64,000 nt of DNA from positions 527,630 to 591,629 of the forward strand of contig NZ_WSSC01000002.1 of the NCBI RefSeq assembly GCF_009792895.1, read 5' to 3'. The notes under the pieces were generated by a model, which saw nothing but the letters and a program-made list of their open reading frames with translations, was not told the DNA's origin and made no database searches. The number at the start of each line of letters is the position of its first letter. Position 1 is the stretch's first letter. This DNA comes from Pigmentibacter ruber. GTDB lineage: Bacteria; Bdellovibrionota_B; Oligoflexia; Silvanigrellales; Silvanigrellaceae. Below are positions 44,141 to 54,459 of the stretch, piece by piece. The position numbers were made by a program, and so were the translations under genes.

Positions 44141-45073
44141 ATGAAAAATAGATATATTAATTTGAGTGTATTACTAGGTTGTACCGCTTTTTCTTCAAAT
44201 TTAGTGGCAAGTGAGATTTATCTGGCATGCGATAAAAATGATGCATTAGTTGTTTATGATAAAACAAACAATGTAGCTAAATATCAAATTAATAATAAAT
44301 TTTTAATCAGTGAAGTAAAAAGATTTTTACCAAATTTAACACAAAATCAAAAGGATATATTAAAAGAAAATAATACTATTTAGTTTTTGATTGATAATAC
44401 AATTATGAATGGTAATTATACAAATTTTAATACATCATATTTCTCTCAAGTAACAGAATTAAAGCAAAAAGATACAAATAGAAGCTTCTTGTTTCTTTCT
44501 TCTAGGATAAAAAATGGACTTATATTAGAGGTTCATGAATATAACCCAAGTAATTTTTCAATTTCTGCACCTATTACAACAGCGCCTCTTGTGCAATGGA
44601 ATTTTAAAAAATGTGAGAAAAAAAATACTATAAATTCAGATTATGATCCATTTAATTTTAGTAGCCAAAAAAAGAATCAAAAAAATAATTCGATAGCAAA
44701 TATTAGACCTACTAATTTATCGGATGTTTCAAAGAAATTATTTGATAGAAGAGTGGCATATTTGAAAGATAAAAATATTGCAGGAATTTTATCTGACTAT
44801 AGTGATGATGCTCAAGTAATTATCAACGGAAAAGTAATTACAGGAAAAAGTAATATAGAACAAGTGTTTATAAAACTAGCTGCAGCTTCTGCTGCAATAG
44901 AAGGATATAATATTAATAAATTTTTGATTTCGGATCAAATTATTTATTTAACATGGAATGTTAAAGTAAATGGGGTAAATTATGATATTGGAAGTGATAC
45001 TTTTGTAGTTATTAATGGAAAAATTAAATATCAAGTAATTACTGCCGACGAAAAATTATTTAAAAATTTATAA
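44141..45073 (+). pseudogene. Secreted protein gene split by an in-frame TAG (NTF2-like C-terminus)
   Basis: Two same-frame segments, 44141-44383 and 44384-45073, are separated only by TAG at 44381-44383. Read through, they make 310 residues: a signal peptide (ending near LVAS/EI), an N-terminal beta domain starting IYLACDKND, a Ser/Asn-rich linker, and an NTF2-like domain (about 215-305) with KKLFDRRVAYLKDKNIAGILSDY and VIINGKVITGKSNIEQVF. The second segment has no convincing own start. A recent nonsense mutation is the simplest reading; readthrough or sequencing error are alternatives. Confidence 0.75.
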
Positions 45074-45081
45074 AATTTTAT

Positions 45082-46185
45082 TCACATTTTCTTGGGAAAT
45101 TTTAATGTAAAAGTTGTGCCTTCATTTATTACGGATTTTACTTTTATTTCCCCTCCATGTTGCTTAACTAAGGAATAGGTTATTGATAATCCCAGCCCAG
45201 TTCCTTCACCAATAGGTTTTGTTGTAAAAAAAGGATCAAAAATTTTATCAATATTTTCTGGTTTTATTCCTGAGCCAGTATCTTCAATTGTAATAAAAAT
45301 ATTTTTTTGATCTTCATATTTTGTAAACGTAATCACACCACCGTTTTTCATTGCGTGAATAGCATTTGTAATTAAATTTAAATATATTTGTCCAATTTGC
45401 CCTGAATTTCCTAATATTACACCTTCAGAATTTTCTATTTCCCAAACAGTTTGAATATGTTTTTGTTGTAAAAATCCTTTAGCTAGTTTTAAAGTTTTTT
45501 CTAATTCTAGAACTAAATTAACATCTGTAAAATGTTCAGTTTTTCCATCTTGGCGGGCAAAACTCAATAAGTTTTCAACAATCTCTTTACATTTTTTAGC
45601 ACCAATTTCAATTTGTTCTAAATCTTCTTTATGTCTATTGTTCGAATCTATTTCACTGAGTAAAATTTGAGTAAAAGCAAGTACTCCTGCAAGAGGGCTA
45701 TTTAATTCATGGGCAATACCGCCAGCTAATTTTCCAATGGCGGCTAATTTGTCAGCATGTGCTAAACTTTTTTGTAACTGTTTTTGCAAAGTAACATTTC
45801 TATAATGAATAACATATCTACCTTCTTTATGTTCAGGAGTTTTTTCCATAACATGTGCACGAACTGTGAATGTTTCATTTGGAAACAAATGATCTGTTGT
45901 CCATTCTATGTCAGGTTTATTAACTTTTGCTTCATTAAGTAAACAGTCGTTGCATGGCTCTTGTTTATTAGCAAAAGCCGAAAAACATTTTTTATTAATT
46001 AACGTATTATATGTTGCCTCAGGATTGTATTTTTTTGCAATTTGTAAATAAGCTTTATTAATTCTAAGAATATTATAATGATCATCGATAAACACCAGTG
46101 GATCAGCTATGGTGTCGATCATTGCTAGCCACTGATGCTTTAAATCTTCTAAATCTAAATCCTCTAAGTCATTATTTTTTTTCAT
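45082..46185 (-). CDS. PAS-domain sensor histidine kinase (soluble)
   Basis: A 367-residue cytoplasmic kinase with no membrane segment. A PAS domain (about 20-130) carries a CFSAFANKQEPCNDCLLN cluster (C67, C78, C81). The DHp domain has the H-box GIAHELNSPLAGVLAF with His159. The ATPase domain has the N-box NLITNAIHAM and glycine boxes DTGSGI, FDPFFTTKPIGEGTGLGL. No response regulator is adjacent, so it is an orphan kinase. The Cys cluster might sense redox state or bind metal; that is inference. Confidence 0.92.
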   Translation of the reverse strand: MKKNNDLEDLDLEDLKHQWLAMIDTIADPLVFIDDHYNILRINKAYLQIAKKYNPEATYNTLINKKCFSAFANKQEPCNDCLLNEAKVNKPDIEWTTDHLFPNETFTVRAHVMEKTPEHKEGRYVIHYRNVTLQKQLQKSLAHADKLAAIGKLAGGIAHELNSPLAGVLAFTQILLSEIDSNNRHKEDLEQIEIGAKKCKEIVENLLSFARQDGKTEHFTDVNLVLELEKTLKLAKGFLQQKHIQTVWEIENSEGVILGNSGQIGQIYLNLITNAIHAMKNGGVITFTKYEDQKNIFITIEDTGSGIKPENIDKIFDPFFTTKPIGEGTGLGLSITYSLVKQHGGEIKVKSVINEGTTFTLKFPKKM

Positions 46186-46218
46186 AAGCTCCGCTCTGAT
46201 GGACTTTGAAAAATAACT

Positions 46219-48708
46219 TTAATGATGCAGAGGAGTAGAGCTACCTTTGTTCGCTACTGCGGCTATACCAATTTGGGCATTTTTTAACTTAGTTTCAAGA
46301 GCATCATTTGATTCCCAAGCTATTGCATGCAAAAGAACTGTGTCCATATGGTCGACTGGAATAATTTCCAAGTCCTGTAAAATATTTTTAGGAATTTCAA
46401 GTAAATCTCGCTCATTTTCTTTAGGAATAATTACTTTTTTAATTCCACCTCTGTGCGCAGCTAATAATTTTTCTTTTAATCCACCGATAGGAAGAACTCT
46501 TCCCCGAAGAGTTATTTCACCAGTCATAGCAACTTCACGATTGAATGGTTTTTTGGTCAATGCGCTTACAAGAGCAGTTGCCATAGTTATTCCTGCACTT
46601 GGACCATCTTTTGGAATAGCACCTTCAGGAAAATGCACATGGATATCAATTTTAGAATAGAATTCATCTTCTAATCCTAAAAATGCACCTCTAGATCTCA
46701 CATAAGTAAACGCCGCTTGTGCTGATTCTTGCATGACATCACCAAGTTTACCAGTAATTTTTAAGTTACCTTTTCCTATCATCACAGCTACTTCTGTTAC
46801 TAAAAGATCACCACCAACCTCGGTGTAGGCAAGACCTTGGCCAACACCTATCTCATTTCTTGACTCTTTTTCACCTATGCTATGTTTTCTAGGGCCAAGA
46901 TATTTTTGAACTAACGCACCATCAATGAAAGGTCCCTTTAAACCTTCCAAGGAAACAGCTTTTACAGCAGCTTCTGTTTCTTTAGTTTCTTTTGCTTTAT
47001 TTGATTTTTTATTTATAGTTTTTAGTAAATCACGGGCAATTTTTCGACAAATACTAGAGATTTCTCGTTCTAAATTTCTTACACCTGCTTCTCTTGTATA
47101 ATAGCGAACAAGTTCTTCCAAAGCAGAATTTTCAAATTTTAGTTCTGATTTTTCTAGTCCATTTGCTTTAATAGACTTTAAGACTAGATGTTGCTGAGCA
47201 ATATTTATTTTTTCTTGTTCCGTATATCCACTTAAATGAATGATTTCCATTCTATCGAGCAAAGGTTTTGGTACGCCATTTAAACTATTAGCAGTAGCAA
47301 TAAATAAAATTTGTGAAAGATCATAGTCTAAATCTAAATAGTGATCATTGAAAGCATGATTTTGTTCGGGATCAAGAACTTCAAGCATTGCACTTGAAGG
47401 ATCTCCACGAAAATCAGAGCTCATTTTGTCAATTTCATCTAATAAGACAACAGGATTCCCACTACCAGATTTTTTAATTGCATTTAATATTTTTCCTGGC
47501 ATAGCTCCTATATAAGTTCTACGATGTCCTCTTATTTCAGCTTCATCTCGAACTCCACCTAATGCTATGCGAGAAAAGTTACGGCCTGTTGAACGGGCGA
47601 TACTTTTTGCTAAACTCGTTTTTCCTACGCCTGGAGGGCCAACTAAACATAAAATTGGACCTTTTATTTTATCAGATAAACTAGTTACTGCTAGGTATTC
47701 CAAAATTCTTTCTTTTACTTTCTCTAACCCAAAATGATCTTCATTTAAAACTTCTTCAGCAAAAATTTGATCTTTAATTGTAGGTGCATAATCTGCCCAA
47801 GGCAAAGATAACACTGTATCAATATAATTTCTTACAACGGTTGCTTCAGCACTCATTGGACTCATACTACGCAGTTTCTTTACTTCTTTTTTAAGTTTTT
47901 CTTTTGCCTCTTCACTCAATTTTTTTGTCTTAATTTTACTTTCAATTTCAGCAATTTCGGTTCTAATGTCATCTGAATTGCCTAATTCTTTTTGGATAGC
48001 ATTCATTTGTTCATTTAAGTAATATTCTTTTTGAGTTTTTTCCATTTGCCGTTTAACACGTGCTCTGATTTTCTTTTCAACTCTTAAAATTTCAATTTCT
48101 GACTGAATAATACTAAATATTTCTTCTAATCTTTTAGCTGGATCAATAGTTTCTAGAATTCTTTGCTTATCTGCAAGTTTTAAATTAGCGAGTTGCACAA
48201 CTAAGGTGTCAGCCAAACGACTTTCATCTTCAATGCTTGAAATAGAAAATACCATTTCTGGTGGGACTTTTTTATTTAACTTCACATAAGTATCAAAAGC
48301 TTGTTTAACAGTTCTGACAAGAGCTTCATTTTCAGCAGAGCGCCCATTTGGTTCTTGTACTTCGGTTATTTCAACAACAAGCATTTCATTTGCTTCTACA
48401 TATTTGGAAATACGTCCACGCTTTTTTCCTTCAACTAAAATTTTAACTGTGCCATCAGGTAGGCGAAGAAGTTGAAGAATTTGAGCAATTGTTCCAAATT
48501 CATAAATTTCTTCGGGAAGAGGGTCATTTGATTTTGGTTTCTTCTGTGCGGCAAGGAATATTTCTCTATTTCTAGCCATAGCATCGTCCAAAGCTTTGAT
48601 GCTTTTTTCACGACCAACAAACAAAGGAACGACTGTATGTGGAAAAACCAGCAACTCCCTGAGGGGCAAAAGTGGTAATGTTCGGCTTGTCGTTTTTTTA
48701 TCAGCCAT
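46219..48708 (-). CDS. lon: ATP-dependent protease Lon
   Basis: An 829-residue serine protease with AAA+ ATPase. The N-terminal substrate domain is [19 protein letters not shown]. The ATPase has Walker A GPPGVGKT (357-364) and Walker [11 protein letters not shown]. The protease domain has PKDGPSAG with the nucleophile Ser704 and Lys747 in [14 protein letters not shown]. It contains a Lys/Glu-rich insert near 570-585. Full length. It degrades misfolded and regulatory proteins. The gene is probably monocistronic; 33 bases separate it from the downstream kinase. Confidence 0.97.
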   Translation of the reverse strand: MADKKTTSRTLPLLPLRELLVFPHTVVPLFVGREKSIKALDDAMARNREIFLAAQKKPKSNDPLPEEIYEFGTIAQILQLLRLPDGTVKILVEGKKRGRISKYVEANEMLVVEITEVQEPNGRSAENEALVRTVKQAFDTYVKLNKKVPPEMVFSISSIEDESRLADTLVVQLANLKLADKQRILETIDPAKRLEEIFSIIQSEIEILRVEKKIRARVKRQMEKTQKEYYLNEQMNAIQKELGNSDDIRTEIAEIESKIKTKKLSEEAKEKLKKEVKKLRSMSPMSAEATVVRNYIDTVLSLPWADYAPTIKDQIFAEEVLNEDHFGLEKVKERILEYLAVTSLSDKIKGPILCLVGPPGVGKTSLAKSIARSTGRNFSRIALGGVRDEAEIRGHRRTYIGAMPGKILNAIKKSGSGNPVVLLDEIDKMSSDFRGDPSSAMLEVLDPEQNHAFNDHYLDLDYDLSQILFIATANSLNGVPKPLLDRMEIIHLSGYTEQEKINIAQQHLVLKSIKANGLEKSELKFENSALEELVRYYTREAGVRNLEREISSICRKIARDLLKTINKKSNKAKETKETEAAVKAVSLEGLKGPFIDGALVQKYLGPRKHSIGEKESRNEIGVGQGLAYTEVGGDLLVTEVAVMIGKGNLKITGKLGDVMQESAQAAFTYVRSRGAFLGLEDEFYSKIDIHVHFPEGAIPKDGPSAGITMATALVSALTKKPFNREVAMTGEITLRGRVLPIGGLKEKLLAAHRGGIKKVIIPKENERDLLEIPKNILQDLEIIPVDHMDTVLLHAIAWESNDALETKLKNAQIGIAAVANKGSSTPLHH

Positions 48709-48821
48709 AGAGAGTTACTCCTTTGCGGTCATGTTAAATTTAAACCCATCCCTTACATTTTAAGACATTTGTGAGGATTCGCAACACCATTTCCATTTAA
48801 CTATTTAAGAGTTAAATATGA

Positions 48822-50531
48822 TTAAATAAAATCCTTTATTTCGGGAACCCTTTTTAAAAAACCTTTCCATTTTTTTTGTAAGTACTCATTACCAAGAAAC
48901 TCCTGTTCCTTTACAATGTCGGTTAAAATTTTTTTATTTGTGAGAGGGTTAAAAGGGATAGCTCTTAGGACGACAATTTCTTGGCTTGGATAAACTGTTT
49001 CTAATATAGTGCGTGATACAAAACTCTTGCCTGACTGTCTTTGTTTTTTTTGGATATAAATATTTAAATCATTTAGAAATGAGTTTGTTTTAGTTAATAT
49101 ATCAAGTAAATTTTTATTATTTATATTATTATTTTCATTTGTAAGATTATTATTACAAACTTTAAAAAGTTTGTAATTTTTTTGCAGAAAATTTTTTAGG
49201 ATATTGCCTGTGAAGCGATATGTGACTATGTTTGTTTCTAGAAAACTTGTTAATTCAAAAGCTAAACTTGTCTCAATCACTTCAGCTAATTGTGTTGCAT
49301 TATTTATGGCTTTTAAAATTAGTTGACTATATCCATCTTTACCTAGAGCCTTAAAATGGAACCATAATTTTAAAGAATCAAATCTTCTACTTCCTTCAAT
49401 AGTTGTTCTTCCTAAGTCTATGCTTCCTTTGCGAATAATATAGTTAGCACTGTGTCTTATAGAGTCTAATGAATTTTCATCTTTAAATAGAACAGCACTA
49501 TGCGACATAGATAAATACATAAACTTATGCCCATCTATTACGACTGAATCAGCAGAGGAAATCCCTTTTAGTAGTTTTTGATACTTTTTGGAAAGTAATA
49601 AAGCTCCTCCCCAAGCTGCATCAACATGAAACCATATATTATGAAATTGGCAGATTTTAGCGAGTTCTTCTAAATTATCAATGTTTCCTGTTTCTGTAGT
49701 TCCAGCAATGCCTACTAATGCAATTATTTTTGTATTAGCATTAAGCAAATTTTGAATAATATTTTTTAACTCATCGATATTAATTTTGTTCGTGAATGTT
49801 TCACAAGGAATACTAATAATATTATCTTCGCCGATACCTAGAATGCTTGCTGCTTTTTTTATCGAGTAGTGCCCACGCTGACTCACTAAAATCACAGAGC
49901 GTTGAAAACCTGATGAAAGTAAAGCCGAAAATATTCCTTTCTTGTGAACATCTGGAAATGCTTTATTCCTTGCTACAAGAAGGGCTGTTAGGTTACCTAA
50001 AGTTCCTCCACTACAATAATTTCCAATTGCTCTATCAGCATTATTTATAATATTTTGGTAAAAAATTTTATTTCTTTTATAAATAAGTTTATGAAGCCAA
50101 GTAAGGGTTTGCCATTCGACATAAGTTGCTGAAAGAGCCGTCTCTGTTTTGACAACATTTTGATTCAAAGTGCTTATTAATAAATCACATAATAGTGAAA
50201 AGCTTGGTGTAGCTCCTGTCATATGCCCTATAAAATTAGGATGAGATACCTTAACAGAATTTTGAACAATATTGTCAATTGTTTCCTGCAAAACTTTTGG
50301 TATTTTTTCCCCTTTTGAAGGAAAAAAAGGTGACGAAAATAATTTTGAGATATCTTTAGGAGGAATTAATCCGTAGATTTTTTTTCCATTTTTATTGTAT
50401 AAGAAATTGAGTGAAGCTTTTAAAGTAATAGTTGCCCATTTATTAAACTCTTTCTCGTTTGCTTCTGGAAAGAAGTATTTAGAAATTAAAGAAGATTTAT
50501 TCATAATAATATGCTGTCCTAATTTATCCAT
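48822..50531 (-). CDS. PLP-dependent decarboxylase, PanP-like
   Basis: A 569-residue group II amino-acid decarboxylase. Landmarks: SHPNFIGHMTGATPS, GNYCSGGTLGNLTALLVARN, GTTETGNID, WFHVDAAWGGALLLS, and the PLP lysine in VVIDGHKFMYLSMSHSAVLF. The SHPxFIGHMT and IVTYRF blocks and the length match the putative aspartate 1-decarboxylase PanP, which in Vibrio replaces PanD for beta-alanine synthesis; other substrates such as glutamate are possible. Start is 50531 or the in-frame ATG at 50504. Confidence 0.85.
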   Translation of the reverse strand: MDKLGQHIIMNKSSLISKYFFPEANEKEFNKWATITLKASLNFLYNKNGKKIYGLIPPKDISKLFSSPFFPSKGEKIPKVLQETIDNIVQNSVKVSHPNFIGHMTGATPSFSLLCDLLISTLNQNVVKTETALSATYVEWQTLTWLHKLIYKRNKIFYQNIINNADRAIGNYCSGGTLGNLTALLVARNKAFPDVHKKGIFSALLSSGFQRSVILVSQRGHYSIKKAASILGIGEDNIISIPCETFTNKINIDELKNIIQNLLNANTKIIALVGIAGTTETGNIDNLEELAKICQFHNIWFHVDAAWGGALLLSKKYQKLLKGISSADSVVIDGHKFMYLSMSHSAVLFKDENSLDSIRHSANYIIRKGSIDLGRTTIEGSRRFDSLKLWFHFKALGKDGYSQLILKAINNATQLAEVIETSLAFELTSFLETNIVTYRFTGNILKNFLQKNYKLFKVCNNNLTNENNNINNKNLLDILTKTNSFLNDLNIYIQKKQRQSGKSFVSRTILETVYPSQEIVVLRAIPFNPLTNKKILTDIVKEQEFLGNEYLQKKWKGFLKRVPEIKDFI

Positions 50532-50717
50532 TAAGCAGATGTCAAAGCGAATTCATATATGAATCAATCTAAAATTGACACAAATTTATTAATAAATTTT
50601 CTTTTCGGAAAATTTGATCAGATTTTTTTACTGCAATTCTTGCATTATCAAAGAATGAATTGTAAATACAAATTTCCGGGCAATCGGTATCATTAATTAA
50701 CACATGGAGTTTCTATT

Positions 50718-51053
50718 ATGGCTAAAAGTAAAAGTACATTAACAACTGTTCCAACTAGTGCAATCATTGCAGATGTTTCAGCTAGATTTGAACAATTACC
50801 AAAGAAAATTACTAAAGAAGTAATCTCTGCATTTCTAGAAGCTATTGAAGACAATGTAGCAGGTGGGCACAAAGTTCGTATCGATAAAGTTGGTATTCTT
50901 ACTTGTAAAGACCGCGCAGCTCGTAAAGGCCGTAACCCACAAACTGGCGAAGAAATTAAAATTCCAGCTTCAAAGAAAATTAGTTTTCGCGTTGCGAAGT
51001 CTTTAAAGGAAAGAGTTGGAGTAGCTAAAAAATCTGCAGCTAAAAAGAAATAA
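50718..51053 (+). CDS. HU-family DNA-binding protein with long basic tail
   Basis: A 111-residue nucleoid protein: ITKEVISAFLEAIEDNVAGGHKVRIDKVGILTCKDRAARKGRNPQTGEEIKIPASK has the HU/IHF arm (RxGRNPQTGEEI at about 75-85). The N-terminal 25 residues are longer than in classic 90-residue HU, and the C-terminus is Lys/Ala-rich (KKSAAKKK), like histone-H1-like tails. GGAG lies 8 bases before the ATG. It converges on ihfA across a palindrome. Confidence 0.92.
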   Translation: MAKSKSTLTTVPTSAIIADVSARFEQLPKKITKEVISAFLEAIEDNVAGGHKVRIDKVGILTCKDRAARKGRNPQTGEEIKIPASKKISFRVAKSLKERVGVAKKSAAKKK

Positions 51054-51070
51054 TTTAAATTATTTCTTTT
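51043..51070. terminator. Likely bidirectional terminator between HU and ihfA
   Basis: A near-perfect AT-only inverted repeat centred at 51056 (GAAATAATTT and its complement, with flanking A-run and T-run) covers the end of the HU gene and the start of the convergent gene's 3' side. Low GC content makes it weaker than the other terminators. Confidence 0.5.
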
Positions 51071-51411
51071 TATTCATCATAATCTTCTTCGTGAGTACCT
51101 GCCATTACAACCTTACTATCATCTAGATTAGCGTTGTTAACTGCTTCTCTTAGTTTTTCTGAGGGATGAAAAGTAACTACTCTGCGAGCAGAAATTTCAA
51201 TCCGCTGTCCTGTGTGAGGATTTCTCCCTGGACGGCTTCTTTTTTCACGTACTACCCATTTACCAAAACCAGAAATTTTTACTTCTTCACCGTTTTCAAG
51301 TTTAGATTTGATAGATTCTAAAATAGTTTCCACCAAGTTCTTGGCTTCTTGCGAAGAAAATTGAGTCTTAGAACGAATTAATTCGACAATTTTGTCTTTT
51401 GTTAGAGTCAT
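51070..51411 (-). CDS. ihfA: Integration host factor alpha-like protein
   Basis: A 113-residue DNA-bending protein: [20 protein letters not shown], a dimer core [27 protein letters not shown] and the arm [19 protein letters not shown]. It has an acidic tail (GTHEEDYDE) beyond the usual IHF-alpha end. ATG 51411 with GAGGG 5 bases upstream is preferred over an upstream in-frame start 27 bases away. No ihfB is nearby. Confidence 0.88.
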   Translation of the reverse strand: MTLTKDKIVELIRSKTQFSSQEAKNLVETILESIKSKLENGEEVKISGFGKWVVREKRSRPGRNPHTGQRIEISARRVVTFHPSEKLREAVNNANLDDSKVVMAGTHEEDYDE

Positions 51412-51667
51412 AATCACCCTCTTATAGATAACAAGCAAGAACTTTTATAGTTCTATTTTTTCACATTTATCAGGACAAACACAATCCCCATCAGTGTCAA
51501 CTTTTCTCCTGTGGTCAATAGCCTTTACGACAAAAAATAGGAAAAAGGAAGCTTTTCTTGCTTACCATTTTTTTTTCTAAAATGCACTTAATTGTAATTA
51601 AAAGTTTAACATGGTATAGCTACTGCTTGTATATTCGCCTTTTACAGACTTTAGGAGTCGCTTGAAA

Positions 51668-52711
51668 ATGAAAGAAAGCACACAAAAACTTGAAAACCTT
51701 GATATTCAAAAAATGAAAAGTAATAAAAAGCGATTTTTAACTGGTATTAAACCTACAGGAGAAGTTCATATTGGAAATTATTTTGGCGCAATAAAACCTT
51801 GTATCGAACAATCTCAAGACAAAGATAATGAAGTTATCCTGATGTGTGTTGACTGGCATGGTTTGACAAATAAAAATGAAATTTTCCGTCCAGGTGAATT
51901 ATCTCATCCATTAATAGCGTTGTATCTAGCTTTAGGATTTAATATAAATGACAATTCTATTGTTTTACAGAGCAATTTTCCACAAATTCAGGAAAATTCT
52001 TGGTATTTATCATGTGTAACTGCTTCTGGAATGTTAGAACGCTCTCATGCTTATAAAGATGCGCTTGCAAATGGGAAGACTCCAACGGCAGGTTTATTAT
52101 TTTATCCAGCTTTAATGTCTTCAGATATTTTAACATTTGATTCACATTTTGTGCCTGTTGGAAAAGATCAGGCTCAGCACTTAGAATATGCTTCAGATAT
52201 GGCTCAATTATTTAATAATGCAGTGAAAAAAAATGTATTTAATATTCCCAAAGCCATCATTCAAGAGACACCAACATTAGTTGGAACTGATGGTGAACGA
52301 AAAATGAGTAAAAGCTATGATAATGTTATACCGATTTTTTCTACAAAAAAAGAACTTGAACGAAAAGTAAAAGAAATAAAAACTGATTCAAAGGGGTTGG
52401 ACGATCCAAAAGATCCCAATACCTGTACAATTTTTCAAATATTTAAATCATTTGCTTCCCCCCAGGCAATTTCATACATGGAAGAAAGGTTAAAGAGAGG
52501 TATTGGTTATGGCTACGGGCATGCAAAGAAAGATTTTATCGATGAACATGAAAAAGTGTTTGGTGCCTATCGGGAGAAATATGAATATTATTTAAATGAT
52601 ATAAATGCTGTTAGAAAATTATTACGTCCGGGCTATGAACGTGCACATTCATATGCTGAACAAGTTACAAAAAGAGCAAGAGAAGCATTGAATCTCAAAA
52701 ATTATTGGTAA
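51668..52711 (+). CDS. trpS: Tryptophanyl-tRNA synthetase
   Basis: A 347-residue class I aminoacyl-tRNA synthetase. Visible: TGIKPTGEVHIGNYFGA with the HIGN signature, the Trp-pocket region, VGKDQAQHLEYASDMA and the DGERKMSKSYDN signature. The C-terminal anticodon-binding helices are complete. ATG 51668 is preferred (AGGAG 10 bases upstream), but TTG 51662 (4 bases from the same AGGAG) is possible. Confidence 0.95.
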   Translation: MKESTQKLENLDIQKMKSNKKRFLTGIKPTGEVHIGNYFGAIKPCIEQSQDKDNEVILMCVDWHGLTNKNEIFRPGELSHPLIALYLALGFNINDNSIVLQSNFPQIQENSWYLSCVTASGMLERSHAYKDALANGKTPTAGLLFYPALMSSDILTFDSHFVPVGKDQAQHLEYASDMAQLFNNAVKKNVFNIPKAIIQETPTLVGTDGERKMSKSYDNVIPIFSTKKELERKVKEIKTDSKGLDDPKDPNTCTIFQIFKSFASPQAISYMEERLKRGIGYGYGHAKKDFIDEHEKVFGAYREKYEYYLNDINAVRKLLRPGYERAHSYAEQVTKRAREALNLKNYW

Positions 52712-52773
52712 TTTTTTAAACTTTTTTAAGTAAAAGTGAATATAGTTAATTTTTAAATTGAGCTTAGGCAGAT

Positions 52774-54222
52774 TTAAAGAAAATCAGCCTTCGTAACTCT
52801 ATGAACTTTTAATGTGTTGGTTGGTAGCATTTGGCTTACCGGAATACCTCCAGTAATCAAAATAAGATCACCTTCTTTTACAAAACCTTCTTTAACAAGA
52901 TATTTTCCAATTTCTGAAAATGCTGTATCAGTATCATAAAAAATATTATTTAAAACTCCCAACACTCCTCGTACTAAACATAATTTACGCACAACATCAG
53001 GGCGAGGACTAAATGCAATTACGGGAGTTTGTGGGCGATATTTTGCAACATATCTAGCCATGCTACCTGTTAAGGTAAGACAAATGATTGCAGTCGCATT
53101 CATTTTTTCAGCAAGTTCAACAGCTGTTTTAGCAAAAGCTTCACCAGAAAATTCATCTTCATTTTGATTGAATGGAAAGATTTCTATTGGAGCTAACGTT
53201 TTACTATTATCAACTCTATTTAAAATATCACGCATTGTTGCAACCGCGAGCTCAGGATATTTACCAGAAGCACTTTCACCAGATAACATTGTTGCATCGG
53301 CATGATCAAAAACTGCATTTGCGACATCGCAAACTTCTGCCTTTGTTGGTCTTCTATGTTCAATCATGGAATCAAGCATTTGGGTAGCAACAATGACAGG
53401 CTTGCCTTTTTTAAGGGCAGCTTCTATGATTTTTTTCTGATAAGCTGCTACATTTGCAAAACCACATTCAACACCAAGATCACCACGGGCTACCATAATA
53501 CCATCAGAAACATCGCAAATTTCATCTATATAGTTAATAGCACCAAGCATTTCTACTTTTGTCACAACTGGTGTATCAGCGCCTAATGCACGGAGCATCA
53601 TTTTTAATTTTGCAACATCACTTGGAGTTTGCACAAATGACAGTGCAACATAGTCAACTCCTTGAGCAACCCCAAACAATAGATCACGTATATCTTTTTC
53701 TGTTGTAGCTGGAATAGAGAGGTGACACTCTGGGAAATTAACTCCTTTGCGGGATTTTAAAAAGCCACCATGGGTAACTTCACAAATAACGTCAGCTCCT
53801 TTGATTTCTATGATTTTCATTGCAAGAAGCCCATCATCTAAAAGAATTCGTGCTCCTATTTTTACATCATTTGCAAGTTCCCGATAATCTATTGGAATAA
53901 ATTCATTTGAAGTTTGTTCAGGGGCATAACGTAAAGTCAAAACTTGTCCACGAGTTATTTTTATTCCACCGTCCTTCAATTTTCCAGTTCTAATTTTAGG
54001 ACCTTGAAGATCTTGCAAAATTGCTACTTGTTTGTTTTTTTCACGCGATATTTCTCTAATTAATGCAATATTAGCCGCGTGCATTTCATGGTCACCATGG
54101 GAGAAATTTAATCTAGCAACATTCATACCGGCATCAATTAGTTTTGAGATCATTTCTTTATTGCTTGATGAAGGTCCTAGAGTACAAACAATTTTTGTTC
54201 TGGGTAATTTATTGAGATCCAT
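52774..54222 (-). CDS. pyk: Pyruvate kinase
   Basis: A 482-residue glycolytic enzyme that converts phosphoenolpyruvate and ADP to pyruvate and ATP. Motifs: RTKIVCTLGPSS, GMNVARLNFSHGDHE, ILQDLQGPKIRTG, the TKVEMLGAINYIDEI catalytic block with Lys and Glu, GIMVARGDLGVE and DHADATMLSGESASGKYPE. ATG 54222 has GAGGAG 4-5 bases upstream. It overlaps xseB by 14 bases and follows xseA-xseB in the same direction. Confidence 0.96.
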   Translation of the reverse strand: MDLNKLPRTKIVCTLGPSSSNKEMISKLIDAGMNVARLNFSHGDHEMHAANIALIREISREKNKQVAILQDLQGPKIRTGKLKDGGIKITRGQVLTLRYAPEQTSNEFIPIDYRELANDVKIGARILLDDGLLAMKIIEIKGADVICEVTHGGFLKSRKGVNFPECHLSIPATTEKDIRDLLFGVAQGVDYVALSFVQTPSDVAKLKMMLRALGADTPVVTKVEMLGAINYIDEICDVSDGIMVARGDLGVECGFANVAAYQKKIIEAALKKGKPVIVATQMLDSMIEHRRPTKAEVCDVANAVFDHADATMLSGESASGKYPELAVATMRDILNRVDNSKTLAPIEIFPFNQNEDEFSGEAFAKTAVELAEKMNATAIICLTLTGSMARYVAKYRPQTPVIAFSPRPDVVRKLCLVRGVLGVLNNIFYDTDTAFSEIGKYLVKEGFVKEGDLILITGGIPVSQMLPTNTLKVHRVTKADFL

Positions 54223-54439
54223 TATTCTCCTCACTTGTATTTGAGTTTAAATTTCTTGAATTAATAATTTGTTCTATTTGGATTTCTGCATTGAAAAGCT
54301 GCGACTTTAATTTTTCAATTAAGTTATAGGCTTCCGCCAATTTCTGCGAAAGTTCATCAATAGGAATAGTTTCATTTTCCATCTTCATTAAAATATCATT
54401 TACTTGTTTTAATAAGACCGGATAACTTTGATTTTCCAT
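54209..54439 (-). CDS. xseB: Exodeoxyribonuclease VII small subunit
   Basis: A 76-residue all-helical subunit: LKQVNDILMKMENETIPIDELSQKLAEAYNLIEKLKSQLFNAE shows the family hairpin (LEEIVxxLExGxxxLeeslxLyExG-like spacing, with the Gly lost). It binds several-fold in excess to XseA to form the single-strand exonuclease. It lies 20 bases after xseA and overlaps pyk. Confidence 0.85.
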   Translation of the reverse strand: MENQSYPVLLKQVNDILMKMENETIPIDELSQKLAEAYNLIEKLKSQLFNAEIQIEQIINSRNLNSNTSEENNGSQ

Positions 54440-54459
54440 AGAAATTCCATGTTTTAAAT

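Noticed and set aside
46247..46660. Plus-strand open frame within lon
   Set aside because: It lies entirely antisense to the conserved Lon protease domain and has no recognisable features.
48795..48817. ATTTAACT/AGTTAAAT hairpin as a terminator of the PanP-like gene
   Set aside because: A perfect 8-bp stem is present but there is no T-run on either side, so termination is not supported.
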